From: Pseudomonas sp. A34-9
GTDB taxonomy: Bacteria > Pseudomonadota > Gammaproteobacteria > Pseudomonadales > Pseudomonadaceae
Length of the DNA: 64,000 nt
Assembly: GCF_029543085.1 (NCBI RefSeq)
Contig: NZ_CP119967.1
Coordinates: 5,296,501 to 5,360,500, forward strand
Direction of reading: 5' to 3'
Positions 52,567-64,000 of the stretch are shown here, in pieces. Position 1 is the first letter of the stretch. The number at the start of each line of letters is the position of its first letter. A program made the translations under genes and the position numbers. Below the pieces are notes generated by a model. That model was not told where the DNA came from. It ran no database searches and saw only the letters and a list, made by a program, of their open reading frames with translations.

Positions 52567-54072
52567 ATGATCGCGAGCCGTACCCCACCTGTTGCGGGCA
52601 AGACCGGACGCCCCGAGTTGCTGCTGATCTGCGGCAGTTCGCTGACCGTGATCGCGATTCTGTGCATCGTCACCTTCCTGCTGATCCGCGAGCATGCCAA
52701 CGCTCAGGAATCGGCGACCCGCAGCGCCACCACCATCGCCCAGCTGATCGACGCCGATGTGCTGCGCACCGTCGAGTTGTACGACTTGACCCTGCAAGGC
52801 CTGATCGCCGCTGCCCAGCGCGATGACCTGCAAGATGTCTCACCGCAGATCCGTCATCTGGCGCTGTTTGACCGCTCCACCACCGCGCGCTTCAAGGGCG
52901 ACATTCTGTTGCTCGACAAGCATGGGGACGTGATTGCCGACTCCTCGCGGATCGAGCCGAAACCGGGCAACTTCGCCGACCGCGATTACTTCCTCGCCCA
53001 CGCATTCAACCGCGACGTTGGCATGTTCATCAGCCGCCCGTTCAAGACCCGTTGCGACTGCGACGAGGCCAATCAGTGGCGAATCAGCTTCAGCCGGCGG
53101 ATTTCCTCGGACACCGGTGAGTTCGCCGGCGTGGCCGTGGCGTCGATGAAACTCGACTACTTCGACCAGTTGTTCAACAGCCTCGACATCGGCAAAGACA
53201 GCACGTTGAACATCATCAACAGTGACGGCGTCCTGCTCGCGCAGAAGCCTTATCTGCAAAGCGATTCCATCGGCAAGAGCTTCGGCAACCGACCGAATGT
53301 CGTGCGAATCCTCGGGGACAAGGATGGCAGTGGCAGTTTCACCAGCACCTCGAGTATGGATCAGCAACAGCGCCTCTATACCTATTCGCGGGTCGGCAAT
53401 CTGCCGCTGACGGTGATGGTCGCGCTGTCCAGCGACGAAGTGTTTGGCACCTGGCGGCGTACCGCGATTTTGATCAGTGGAGCCACAGGCGTGTTGTGTA
53501 TGGGTTTGTTGTGGCTGACCTGGCTGCTGGCCCGTGAGTTGCGTTTGCGCCAACGGGCCGAGCGCGAGCTGGCGCAACTGGCCGCCACCGATGCGCTGAC
53601 GGGCGTAGCCAATCGGCGCATGCTCGATCAGGCCCTGCGTCACGAGTGGTTCCGCGCCCAGCGTTCGGGCAAACCGATGTCGGTGATGATGATTGATGCC
53701 GATCACTTCAAGGCCTTCAATGACCGGCACGGGCATCAGGCCGGCGATCACGCATTAAGGAGGCTGGCCCACGTCATTACCGAGAATGTACGCCGACCGG
53801 CGGATCTGGTCGCACGTTATGGTGGTGAGGAGTTTTCGGTGATCCTGGCGGAGACCGATAGCCACGGCGCGCAGCAGATTGCCGAGCATATTCGGCAGGC
53901 CGTGGAGCAGTTGCCGTTGGTCGACGGGGCCGAGCGGCCGATGACCGTGAGTATTGGCATCGCGACGTGGACAGCGACGAGTGAGATGACGCTGGAGCAG
54001 TTGTTGTTTGCCGCGGACAAGGCGTTGTATCAGGCCAAGGAAGGTGGGCGTAATCGGGTGATTGTTTCTTAA
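52567..54072 (+). CDS. Membrane-bound diguanylate cyclase
   Basis: A 501-residue protein. An N-terminal membrane helix (about 24-42, LIRE after) and a second near 300-325 (GATGVLCMGLLWLTWLLA) bracket a periplasmic dCache-like sensor domain of about 250 residues. The C-terminal GGDEF domain carries RYGGEEFSVIL, a functional GGEEF active site, so it should make cyclic di-GMP from two GTP. No EAL domain. The start at 52567 is chosen since the longer frame from 52453 runs through a REP repeat. Sensed signal unknown. Confidence 0.93.
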   Translation: MIASRTPPVAGKTGRPELLLICGSSLTVIAILCIVTFLLIREHANAQESATRSATTIAQLIDADVLRTVELYDLTLQGLIAAAQRDDLQDVSPQIRHLALFDRSTTARFKGDILLLDKHGDVIADSSRIEPKPGNFADRDYFLAHAFNRDVGMFISRPFKTRCDCDEANQWRISFSRRISSDTGEFAGVAVASMKLDYFDQLFNSLDIGKDSTLNIINSDGVLLAQKPYLQSDSIGKSFGNRPNVVRILGDKDGSGSFTSTSSMDQQQRLYTYSRVGNLPLTVMVALSSDEVFGTWRRTAILISGATGVLCMGLLWLTWLLARELRLRQRAERELAQLAATDALTGVANRRMLDQALRHEWFRAQRSGKPMSVMMIDADHFKAFNDRHGHQAGDHALRRLAHVITENVRRPADLVARYGGEEFSVILAETDSHGAQQIAEHIRQAVEQLPLVDGAERPMTVSIGIATWTATSEMTLEQLLFAADKALYQAKEGGRNRVIVS

Positions 54073-54147
54073 GATCGCCGCCCTCGGCAGCTCCTACATT
54101 TGGAATGCGTCCCCCTGTAGGAGCTGCCGAAGGCTGCGATCTTTTGC
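54072..54147. repeat. REP pair of the GGAGCTGCCGAAGGCTGCGA type
   Basis: GATCGCCGCCCTCGGCAGCT and the complement GAGCTGCCGAAGGCTGCGAT flank about 28 bases, just after the cyclase stop. Confidence 0.85.
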
Positions 54148-54160
54148 TCTTTTAAAAAGC

Positions 54161-54190
54161 ATAAAAAAAGGCCATCCGAGGATGGCCTTC
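54161..54190 (-). terminator. lpxC terminator
   Basis: On the minus strand, AAGGCCATCC / GGATGGCCTT followed by TTTTTTT, 24 bases past the lpxC stop codon. Confidence 0.88.
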
Positions 54191-54213
54191 AAAAAACTAG
54201 AGAGGTTTTTTAC

Positions 54214-55161
<948 letters not shown>

Positions 55162-55237
55162 TCAACAAAGGCTGGCGATGATAGCAGACCATGCCTTTGC
55201 TGAACACCAATCACCTTCATAGCCCTGATACATTCCA

Positions 55238-56434
55238 TCAATCGGCCTGACGACGCAGGAAAGCCGGGATGTCCAGGTAGTCCAGATCATCTTGCGGATT
55301 CATCTTCGCGGCAGCCGCAGCACCGGCCTGAGCCTGGTTGCGCATGACGGTCGGACGGTCCAGATCACGGTAATTCACCGCTGGCGCTTCCTGACGGGCC
55401 GCAGCCGGTTGTTGCACCTGAGCCGAAGCCATGGAGGTGTGAACAGTGTTGTCGATGACCTTTACAGGCTTCTCGATTTTCGCGCCCAGACCGGTGGCAA
55501 CCACGGTGACGTGCAGCTCGTCGCGCATGTCCGGATCGATAACGGTACCGACCTTGACCATCGCGTGCTCAGAAGCGAAGGCTTCGATGATGCTACCCAC
55601 GTCGGAGTACTCACCCAGGGACAGGTCAGGACCGGCGGTGATGTTCACCAGGATGCCGCGTGCGCCTTGCAGGTTCACGTCTTCCAGCAGCGGGTTGCGG
55701 ATGGCCGCTTCGGTCGCTTCACGTGCACGGTTCGGACCGCTGGCGCAGCCAGTGCCCATCATCGCCATGCCCATTTCGCTCATCACGGTACGCACGTCGG
55801 CGAAGTCGACGTTGATCATGCCCGGACGCTTGATGATGTCGGAGATACCGCGAACGGCACCGGCCAGTACATCGTCAGCCTTGGCGAAAGCCGACAGCAG
55901 GCTTGCGTCTTTACCGAGGATGGTCAGCAGCTTCTCGTTGGGAATGGTGATCAACGAGTCGACGCTTTCGGAGAGCATGCGGATGCCTTCATCGGCGATC
56001 TGCATACGCTTGCGGCCTTCGAACGGGAACGGACGCGTTACTACAGCAACGGTCAGAATGCCCATTTCCTTGGCCACTTCGGCGATGATCGGCGCAGCAC
56101 CGGTACCGGTACCGCCACCCATGCCAGTGGTGATGAACACCATGTTGGTGCCCTGCAGGACTTCGGCAATGCGCTCACGGTCTTCGAGAGCGGCCTGACG
56201 ACCTACTTCAGGGTTGGCGCCAGCGCCCAGACCTTTGGTCACGCCGGTGCCCAGTTGCAGAATGGTGCGCGCGCCGATGTTTTTCAGCGCTTGAGCATCA
56301 GTGTTGGCGCAGATGAATTCAACGCCTTCGATGTTGCTCTTGACCATGTGATTGACAGCGTTGCCGCCGCCACCGCCAACACCGATAACTTTGATTACCG
56401 GGCTTGCGGGGATGTTGTCTACGAGTTCGAACAT
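55238..56434 (-). CDS. ftsZ: Cell division GTPase FtsZ
   Basis: A 398-residue tubulin-like GTPase that forms the division ring. The tubulin signature GGGTGTGAAP is present near residue 106, the T7 loop NVDFADVRTVMSEMG, and a C-terminal conserved peptide DDLDYLDIPAFLRRQAD for FtsA/ZipA binding. Length typical for pseudomonads (394-398). 68 bases downstream of ftsA; independent promoters in ftsA and ftsQ coding DNA are known in the family but were not located here. Confidence 0.98.
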   Translation of the reverse strand: MFELVDNIPASPVIKVIGVGGGGGNAVNHMVKSNIEGVEFICANTDAQALKNIGARTILQLGTGVTKGLGAGANPEVGRQAALEDRERIAEVLQGTNMVFITTGMGGGTGTGAAPIIAEVAKEMGILTVAVVTRPFPFEGRKRMQIADEGIRMLSESVDSLITIPNEKLLTILGKDASLLSAFAKADDVLAGAVRGISDIIKRPGMINVDFADVRTVMSEMGMAMMGTGCASGPNRAREATEAAIRNPLLEDVNLQGARGILVNITAGPDLSLGEYSDVGSIIEAFASEHAMVKVGTVIDPDMRDELHVTVVATGLGAKIEKPVKVIDNTVHTSMASAQVQQPAAARQEAPAVNYRDLDRPTVMRNQAQAGAAAAAKMNPQDDLDYLDIPAFLRRQAD

Positions 56435-56502
56435 TTTCCCTCTCCTTACATTCTCTAGTTTTTTCGCCTACTGCTTTTTTGTTGCGGTGTTGCGGTAAAA
56501 CG

Positions 56503-57762
56503 TTAGAAGTTGCCTTGAACCCACTTCTTCAATCGGTCCAGCAACGGCGCCTGTGGCTCGTCGTTGCTGTAGCTGTCGCGGCTGCCGATGCCGGAGAACG
56601 AAACCCCGTCGGACTGCTTTTGCAGGCCGTACATCAACAAACCAACGCCAGTGGAATAAATCGGGTTGCGCACCACGTCATCCAGGCCTTTGACACCGTG
56701 CGGCACGCCCAGACGAACTGGCATGTGGAAGATTTCTTCGGCCAGTTCAGTGGCGCCTTCCATCTTCGAGGTACCACCGGTCAGGACGATGCCGGCCGGG
56801 ATCAGGTCTTCGTAGCCGCTGCGGCGCAGCTCGGCCTGGATCAGCGTGAACAGTTCGTCGTAACGCGGCTCGACCACTTCGGCCAGGGCCTGACGCGACA
56901 GTTCGCGCGGTGGACGGTCGCCGACGCTTGGCACCTTGATGGTTTCACCGGCACCGGCCAGTTTGGCCAGAGCGCAGGCGTAGCGGATCTTGATCTCTTC
57001 GGCGTACTGGGTCGGGGTGCGCAACGCCATGGCGATGTCGTTGGTCACCTGATCACCGGCAATCGGGATCACTGCCGTGTGGCGGATGGCGCCTTCGGTG
57101 AAGATCGCGATGTCGGTGGTGCCGCCGCCGATGTCGACCAGGCACACGCCCAGTTCTTTCTCGTCGTCGGTCAGTACCGAGTAGGCCGAGGCCAGTTGCT
57201 CGAGAATGATGTCGTCGATTTCCAGACCGCAGCGACGCACGCATTTTTCAATGTTCTGTGCGGCGTTGACGGCGCAGGTGACCACGTGAACCTTGGCTTC
57301 CAGACGCACGCCGGACATGCCCAACGGCTCGCGCACGCCTTCCTGGTTATCGATCACGTAATCCTGCGGCAGGGTGTGCAGCACGCGCTGGTCAGCCGGT
57401 ATCGCAACGGCCTGGGCGGCATCAAGCACACGCTCAAGATCGGCCGAGCTGACTTCGCGATCACGGATCGCGACGATGCCGTGGGAGTTCAGGCTGCGGA
57501 TGTGATTGCCCGCCACGCCGACGAACGCCGAGTGAATGCGGCAGCCCGCCATCAGTTGGGCTTCTTCGATCGCGCGCTGGATCGATTGCACGGTGGACTC
57601 GATGTTGACCACCACGCCCTTCTTCAGGCCACGGGACGGATGGGTACCGATCCCGACGATTTCCAGCGAGCCGTCGTCGGAGACCTCGCCGACCAGCGCC
57701 ACCACCTTGGAGGTGCCGATATCGAGACCGACGATCATTTTGCCGCTTTGCACGTTTGCCAT
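56503..57762 (-). CDS. ftsA: Cell division protein FtsA
   Basis: A 419-residue actin-like ATPase that anchors FtsZ to the membrane. ATPase phosphate-1 motif GLDIGTSKVVALVGE and phosphate-2 VDIGGGTTDIAIFTEG, and an amphipathic C-terminal helix (LLDRLKKWVQGNF) for membrane binding. Length agrees with E. coli FtsA (420). Starts 15 bases past the ftsQ stop codon. Confidence 0.97.
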   Translation of the reverse strand: MANVQSGKMIVGLDIGTSKVVALVGEVSDDGSLEIVGIGTHPSRGLKKGVVVNIESTVQSIQRAIEEAQLMAGCRIHSAFVGVAGNHIRSLNSHGIVAIRDREVSSADLERVLDAAQAVAIPADQRVLHTLPQDYVIDNQEGVREPLGMSGVRLEAKVHVVTCAVNAAQNIEKCVRRCGLEIDDIILEQLASAYSVLTDDEKELGVCLVDIGGGTTDIAIFTEGAIRHTAVIPIAGDQVTNDIAMALRTPTQYAEEIKIRYACALAKLAGAGETIKVPSVGDRPPRELSRQALAEVVEPRYDELFTLIQAELRRSGYEDLIPAGIVLTGGTSKMEGATELAEEIFHMPVRLGVPHGVKGLDDVVRNPIYSTGVGLLMYGLQKQSDGVSFSGIGSRDSYSNDEPQAPLLDRLKKWVQGNF

Positions 57763-57777
57763 GGGTCCTGCCTCTTC

Positions 57778-58644
57778 TTAATTCTTTGCGACAGCGGGTT
57801 GGGCTGTCGTCGGCGCTACAGGTTCCCGCCAGCCAACAGCGAGGCCGTTGGCGTAGCGCAGATCGATGCGCGCAATGTTCGTAATCTGGTCTTTAAGCGT
57901 CTTGTCATAGATGGCGATAAAGCGGCGCATCTTTTCCACCAGGTTGCCGCGTCCCAGCAGCAACTCGATGCCGGGGCCGGAACTGCCGGCACCGGTGGTC
58001 AGGAACCAACTCCCGCGTTCACGCAATTCCAGGCGCGCAATCGAGAAGCCCAACGGCCGCAGCATCTGGCTCAGCACCTGATACTGCTGCATGACTTGCT
58101 GCTGAGCCCGTTGTGGGCCGAACAGCTGTGGCAGGTGTTCGTAGTTCGCCAGTTCCTTGGGCGTAAACGCCTGGCCCTGGTTGTTGAGCAACGATTCGTC
58201 GCCCCAACGCGCCACCGGCAGTTGTTCTTCGAGGCGAATCACCACCTGGTCCGGCCATACCCGACGTACTTCGGCGTGGGCGATCCACGGCATTTGCTCA
58301 AGCTCGGTGCGCATGCTGGCCAGGTCGATGGTGAAGAAGCTCGACGCCACATACGGGGCGATCCGCTGCTGCACCGCTTGCTGGCTGATGTAGCTCAGGT
58401 CGCCTTGCACGGCGATCTTGGTGATCGGCCGGTCGGCGTACGGCAGCAAACGTGTCGCACCTTCGTAAGTACCAAAGCCCAGCACCACCAACAGCACCGG
58501 CCAGAACAGGCTCTTCAGAAAGCTGAAATTGGCTTTCGGCAGGCGCGCGGACATCGGCTCTTTCGCCACCATACGGCTGGCACCCCGTGGCACCGGCTTG
58601 CGGCCGGGTGCGGGAGGCTGATGTCTGAGCTGAGCGCCTTGCAT
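57778..58644 (-). CDS. ftsQ: Cell division protein FtsQ
   Basis: A 288-residue bitopic membrane protein linking early and late divisome parts. Cytoplasmic N-terminus, one membrane segment ([15 protein letters not shown]), a POTRA domain ([20 protein letters not shown]) and a beta domain. Start ATG 58644 is the natural length; the upstream frame overlaps ddlB. Four bases after the ddlB stop. Confidence 0.93.
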   Translation of the reverse strand: MQGAQLRHQPPAPGRKPVPRGASRMVAKEPMSARLPKANFSFLKSLFWPVLLVVLGFGTYEGATRLLPYADRPITKIAVQGDLSYISQQAVQQRIAPYVASSFFTIDLASMRTELEQMPWIAHAEVRRVWPDQVVIRLEEQLPVARWGDESLLNNQGQAFTPKELANYEHLPQLFGPQRAQQQVMQQYQVLSQMLRPLGFSIARLELRERGSWFLTTGAGSSGPGIELLLGRGNLVEKMRRFIAIYDKTLKDQITNIARIDLRYANGLAVGWREPVAPTTAQPAVAKN

Positions 58645-58648
58645 CGTC

Positions 58649-61057
<2,409 letters not shown>

Positions 61058-61065
<8 letters not shown>

Positions 61066-62128
61066 GGGCCACCTCCAGACAGGTATCGACCACGCTACGG
61101 GTGGCATCGGGTTTCGCCAGACGGCGGGCCGCTTGGGCCATATCTTCGAGTCGTTGCGGTTGCATCAAGACCTCTGTCAGGCGCGCGGCAAGGTCCGCGG
61201 CACCAGTCGTTCTTTGCGGCATCAGGAAGGCAGCGCCTTCGCGGGCCAAATAATCGGCGTTGCGGGTCTGGTGATCGTCGATTGCGTGGGGCAAAGGCAC
61301 CAGCATCGAGGGCAGACCGGCGGCAGCCAGCTCACTGATGGTCAACGCGCCTGCGCGGCACACCACCAGGTCAGCCCAGCCATAGGCCTGGGCCATGTCT
61401 TTGATGAACGGCTGCACCTGCGCATCGACGCCGGCGGCGCGGTAGCGCTCTGCAGTCACTTCATCGTGGTTTTTGCCGGCCTGATGAAACACTTCCGGGC
61501 GCAAATCGGCAGCGACTTGGGCCAGGGCTTCAGGCAGCAACTTGTTCAACGGTTCTGCGCCAAGGCTTCCGCCGAGGATCAGCAAACGCGCTTTGCGACC
61601 GGCCAGGGCTGGTCGCGATGTGTCGAGGAACAGCTCGCTGCGCACCGGGTTTCCGGTGGTACGGCGGGTGTCCGACAGAATAAAGGTGTCGGGGAACGCT
61701 TCACACACCCGGGCGGCGAACGGCACCAGCAACCGATTGGCGGTGCCGGCCACGGCGTTCTGCTCATGAACGATCACCGGCACGCCGGCCAGTTTCGCGG
61801 CAAGGCCACCGGGGCCAGTCACATAACCACCGAAGCCGACCACACACACCGGCTTCAAGCGACGAATGATCGCCCGCGCCTGCCATACCGATTTCAACAG
61901 CATGAACGGCGCCTTGAGCAGCGACAGCTTGCCCTTGCCGCGCAGGCCGGTAGCGTTGATCCGGTGCAGTTCCAGCCCTGCGGCCGGGACCAGTTCGTTC
62001 TCGATCCCGCGTGGCGTACCGAGCCAGTGCACGGTGTAGCCGCGCGCCTGAAACTCGCGGGCACAGGCCAGCGCCGGGAACACGTGGCCGCCGGTGCCGC
62101 CGGCCATGATCAATACGTTAGCGCCCAT
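61058..62128 (-). CDS. murG: Peptidoglycan GlcNAc transferase MurG
   Basis: A 356-residue GT28 glycosyltransferase that adds GlcNAc to lipid I to form lipid II at the inner face of the membrane. N-terminal glycine-rich loop [14 protein letters not shown]; the second-domain loops GSLGAEPLN and [18 protein letters not shown]. Start at ATG 62128 matches the family start; 11-base overlap with ftsW. Confidence 0.97.
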
Positions 62129-63335
62129 GATTCGGCTCCTCGGCGAAGTCGCTCTCATGGAATTCCATCTCTTCACTGCCCAGGTGGGTCCGACTCTCCC
62201 ACTCGATCCGCAGCAACAAGCCGAGACAGGCACAGCAGATCACCAACGAGCTGCCGCCATAACTGAGGAACGGCAAGGTCAGACCCTTGGTTGGCAGCAG
62301 GCCGACGTTCACGCCGATGTTGATCAGGAACTGACCAATCCACAGGAACGACAGACCGTAAGCCACATACGCGGCGAAGAACTGCTTGGCTTTCTCGGCC
62401 CACAAGCCGATGTACATGCCGCGAATACACACGAACACGAACAGCGCGACGGTGCACAGCGAACCGACGGCGCCGAGCTCTTCAGCGAGAACCGAGAACA
62501 CGAAGTCAGTGTGCGCTTCCGGCAGGTAGAACTGCTTCTGCACGCTGTTGCCCAGGCCGACGCCCAGCCATTCACCGCGACCGAACGCGATCAAGGCTTG
62601 CGACAACTGATAGCCGGCGCCGAACTGGTCGGCCCACGGGTCGGCGAAGTTGGTCAGACGCGCCATACGATACGGCTGCATCTGAATCAGCAAGACCACG
62701 GCCCCGACTGCCAATACCACCATCAGCGAGAAGCGGAACAGCCCGACCCCGCCCAGAAACAGCATCGCTGCCGCAGCGCCCATCATTACCACGGTGGCAC
62801 CGAAGTCCGGCTCCATCAGCAACAAACCGGCCATCGGCAGCAGCACGATGAATGGCTTGAAGAAGCCCATCCAGCTCTCGCGCACTTCTTTCTGACGCCG
62901 CACCAGATAACCGGCGAGGTAAATCACCACGAACACTTTGGCGATTTCCGACGGCTGCACGTTGAAGAAGCTGAAACCGATCCAGCGCATCGAACCGTTC
63001 ACTTCGCGGCCGATGCCCGGGATGATCACCATCACCAGCAAACCGAACGCACCAATCAACATCAGCCAGCCGAGGCGTTGCCAGGTGGCGATCGGAATCA
63101 TCATGGTGACGATGCACGCGCCCAGACCGAGCACCACATAGATCAAGTGGCGGGTCATGTAATACAGCGCGCTGCCCGACTGTGCCGCGCCGACCTCGGT
63201 CGATGCCGAGGCGATCATGATCAGGCCCAGGCCGAGTAACGCCAGGCAACCGGCGAGCATCGGGAAGTCGAGGTCGATGCCGCGCCCGGTGATGATCGGC
63301 GATGGATACGGCTTGATGATATTGCGCAGGCTCAT
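62118..63335 (-). CDS. ftsW: SEDS peptidoglycan polymerase FtsW
   Basis: A 405-residue polytopic protein with about ten membrane segments (DFPMLAGCLALLGLGLIMIA and following), the divisome glycosyltransferase working with FtsI. SEDS features include MEPDFGATVVMMGAA with its Asp and the C-terminal TKGLTLPFLSYGGSSLV. Length agrees with P. aeruginosa FtsW. Start overlaps the murD stop by four bases (ATGA). Confidence 0.97.
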   Translation of the reverse strand: MSLRNIIKPYPSPIITGRGIDLDFPMLAGCLALLGLGLIMIASASTEVGAAQSGSALYYMTRHLIYVVLGLGACIVTMMIPIATWQRLGWLMLIGAFGLLVMVIIPGIGREVNGSMRWIGFSFFNVQPSEIAKVFVVIYLAGYLVRRQKEVRESWMGFFKPFIVLLPMAGLLLMEPDFGATVVMMGAAAAMLFLGGVGLFRFSLMVVLAVGAVVLLIQMQPYRMARLTNFADPWADQFGAGYQLSQALIAFGRGEWLGVGLGNSVQKQFYLPEAHTDFVFSVLAEELGAVGSLCTVALFVFVCIRGMYIGLWAEKAKQFFAAYVAYGLSFLWIGQFLINIGVNVGLLPTKGLTLPFLSYGGSSLVICCACLGLLLRIEWESRTHLGSEEMEFHESDFAEEPNHGR

Positions 63336-64000
63336 GCCAGATCCTCCACGGCGCGGACGAACTGGTGACCACGGTCTTCGTAATTCTTGAACATGTCGAA
63401 ACTGGCGCAGGCCGGCGACAGCAGCACCACATCACCCGGCTGGGCGGCGGCACGGCATTGCGCGACGGCGTCGACCAGCGAATTGGCGCGAATCAAAGGC
63501 ACGGCGTCGCCGATGGCCTCGCCGATCTTGTCGGAGTCGCGGCCCATCAGGATCACGGCGCGGCAGTTGGCCGCCACCGAATCGCGCAGATCGTTGAATT
63601 CGGCACCCTTGCCATCACCGCCGGCGATCAGGATTACCTTGCCGTCGATGTCCGCGCCGAGGCCTTCGATGGCCGCCAGCGCGGCGCCAACGTTAGTGGC
63701 CTTGGAATCGTTGTAGTAAGCGACGCCATCGAGATCACGCACCCACTGGCAGCGATGTTCGAGGCCGGCGAACGCGCGCAGGGCCGAGAGCATGGCGTCG
63801 AACGGCAAGCCCACGGCATGCCCCAGCGCCAATGCCGCGAGGGCGTTGGACTGGTTGTGTGCGCCGCGAATCTTCAGCTCACGCACCGGCATCAGGTTCT
63901 GGAATTCGAAGGCCAGATACCTCTCGCCGTCTTCTTCACGAATACCGAACGCCTTGAAATCCGGTTTGGTCAGGCCGAAGGTCCAGCATGGCTGGCCCTC
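63332..64000 (-). CDS. murD: UDP-MurNAc-L-Ala--D-Glu ligase, 5' part outside window
   Basis: The C-terminal 222 residues of MurD, which adds D-glutamate to UDP-MurNAc-L-Ala. The frame is open to the window edge (FGLTKPDFKAFGIREEDGE before the middle domain). Visible features are LKIRGAHNQSNALAALALG, VAYYNDSKATNVGAALAAI, the glycine loop LIAGGDGKGAEF and C-terminal LLSPACASFDMFKNYEDRGH. The N-terminal Rossmann and ATP loop lie outside the window. Confidence 0.96.
   Translation of the reverse strand, partial: EGQPCWTFGLTKPDFKAFGIREEDGERYLAFEFQNLMPVRELKIRGAHNQSNALAALALGHAVGLPFDAMLSALRAFAGLEHRCQWVRDLDGVAYYNDSKATNVGAALAAIEGLGADIDGKVILIAGGDGKGAEFNDLRDSVAANCRAVILMGRDSDKIGEAIGDAVPLIRANSLVDAVAQCRAAAQPGDVVLLSPACASFDMFKNYEDRGHQFVRAVEDLA

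Overview
The window comes from a Pseudomonas of the P. fluorescens group. The evidence is a division and cell-wall cluster in pseudomonad order (murD-ftsW-murG-murC-ddlB-ftsQ-ftsA-ftsZ-lpxC), a complete cyoABCDE operon, an OprD-family porin, an NO dioxygenase next to a NorR/FhpR-type activator, and many REP-type inverted repeats of the kinds usual in this group. Assignments rest on reading the sequence; no database search was run.

Region 1 (1 to about 16,265) is an integrated element that looks like a P4-type satellite or genomic island. It has a tyrosine integrase (cut by the window edge), two small helix-turn-helix proteins of excisionase/AlpA type, a tightly overlapping chain of small genes leading into a 968-residue TOPRIM/DUF927 primase-helicase, a coiled-coil protein and an MvaT-type (H-NS-like) silencer. 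Next come leftward cargo genes: a LysM-like/glycine-zipper protein with a small membrane partner, two membrane-associated proteins of unknown function, and an overlapping pair made of an NdpA-like nucleoid protein and a membrane protein. The right end has repeats that look like a P4-type origin (GGTGAAC boxes), an 18-bp inverted repeat, a CoiA-like zinc-motif protein and a tRNA 3' fragment followed by a terminator, read here as attR. I found no capsid, tail, portal or terminase genes, so if it is mobile it probably depends on a helper. A LexA-like box between the integrase and the regulators suggests SOS-linked control.

Region 2 (16,400 to 32,500) begins with a small conserved-looking gene and an AT-rich gene fusing a nucleotidyltransferase to a serine hydrolase. 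It continues with a PH-domain protein, secreted or membrane unknowns, a PhoD-like phosphatase, a class III aminotransferase diverging from a LysR regulator, an acetyltransferase, a RidA-like protein and the leftward cyoABCDE operon for cytochrome bo3 ubiquinol oxidase and heme O.

Region 3 (32,500 to 54,150) holds dsbB, a secreted SnoaL-like protein, and the divergent hmp/norR pair with three GT-N7-AC operator boxes and a sigma-54-like promoter. After these come cheV, an Aer-like chemoreceptor, small unknowns, and an RND efflux pair followed directly by its own OmpR/CusS-type two-component system. An OprD porin and a membrane diguanylate cyclase close the region. Non-coding stretches are filled with REP pairs, CCCTCACCC-type palindromes and one larger dispersed repeat.

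Region 4 (54,200 to 64,000) is the leftward end of the division and cell-wall cluster, mostly with overlapping or abutting genes, and ends in murD cut by the window edge.

The best candidates for something undescribed are the NdpA-like/membrane-protein pair (12,030 to 14,286), the nucleotidyltransferase-hydrolase fusion (16,778 to 17,938), the glycine-zipper protein with its partner (8,241 to 9,775), and two matched arrays of 9-bp-phased GTGTAAC repeats near opposite ends of the element.
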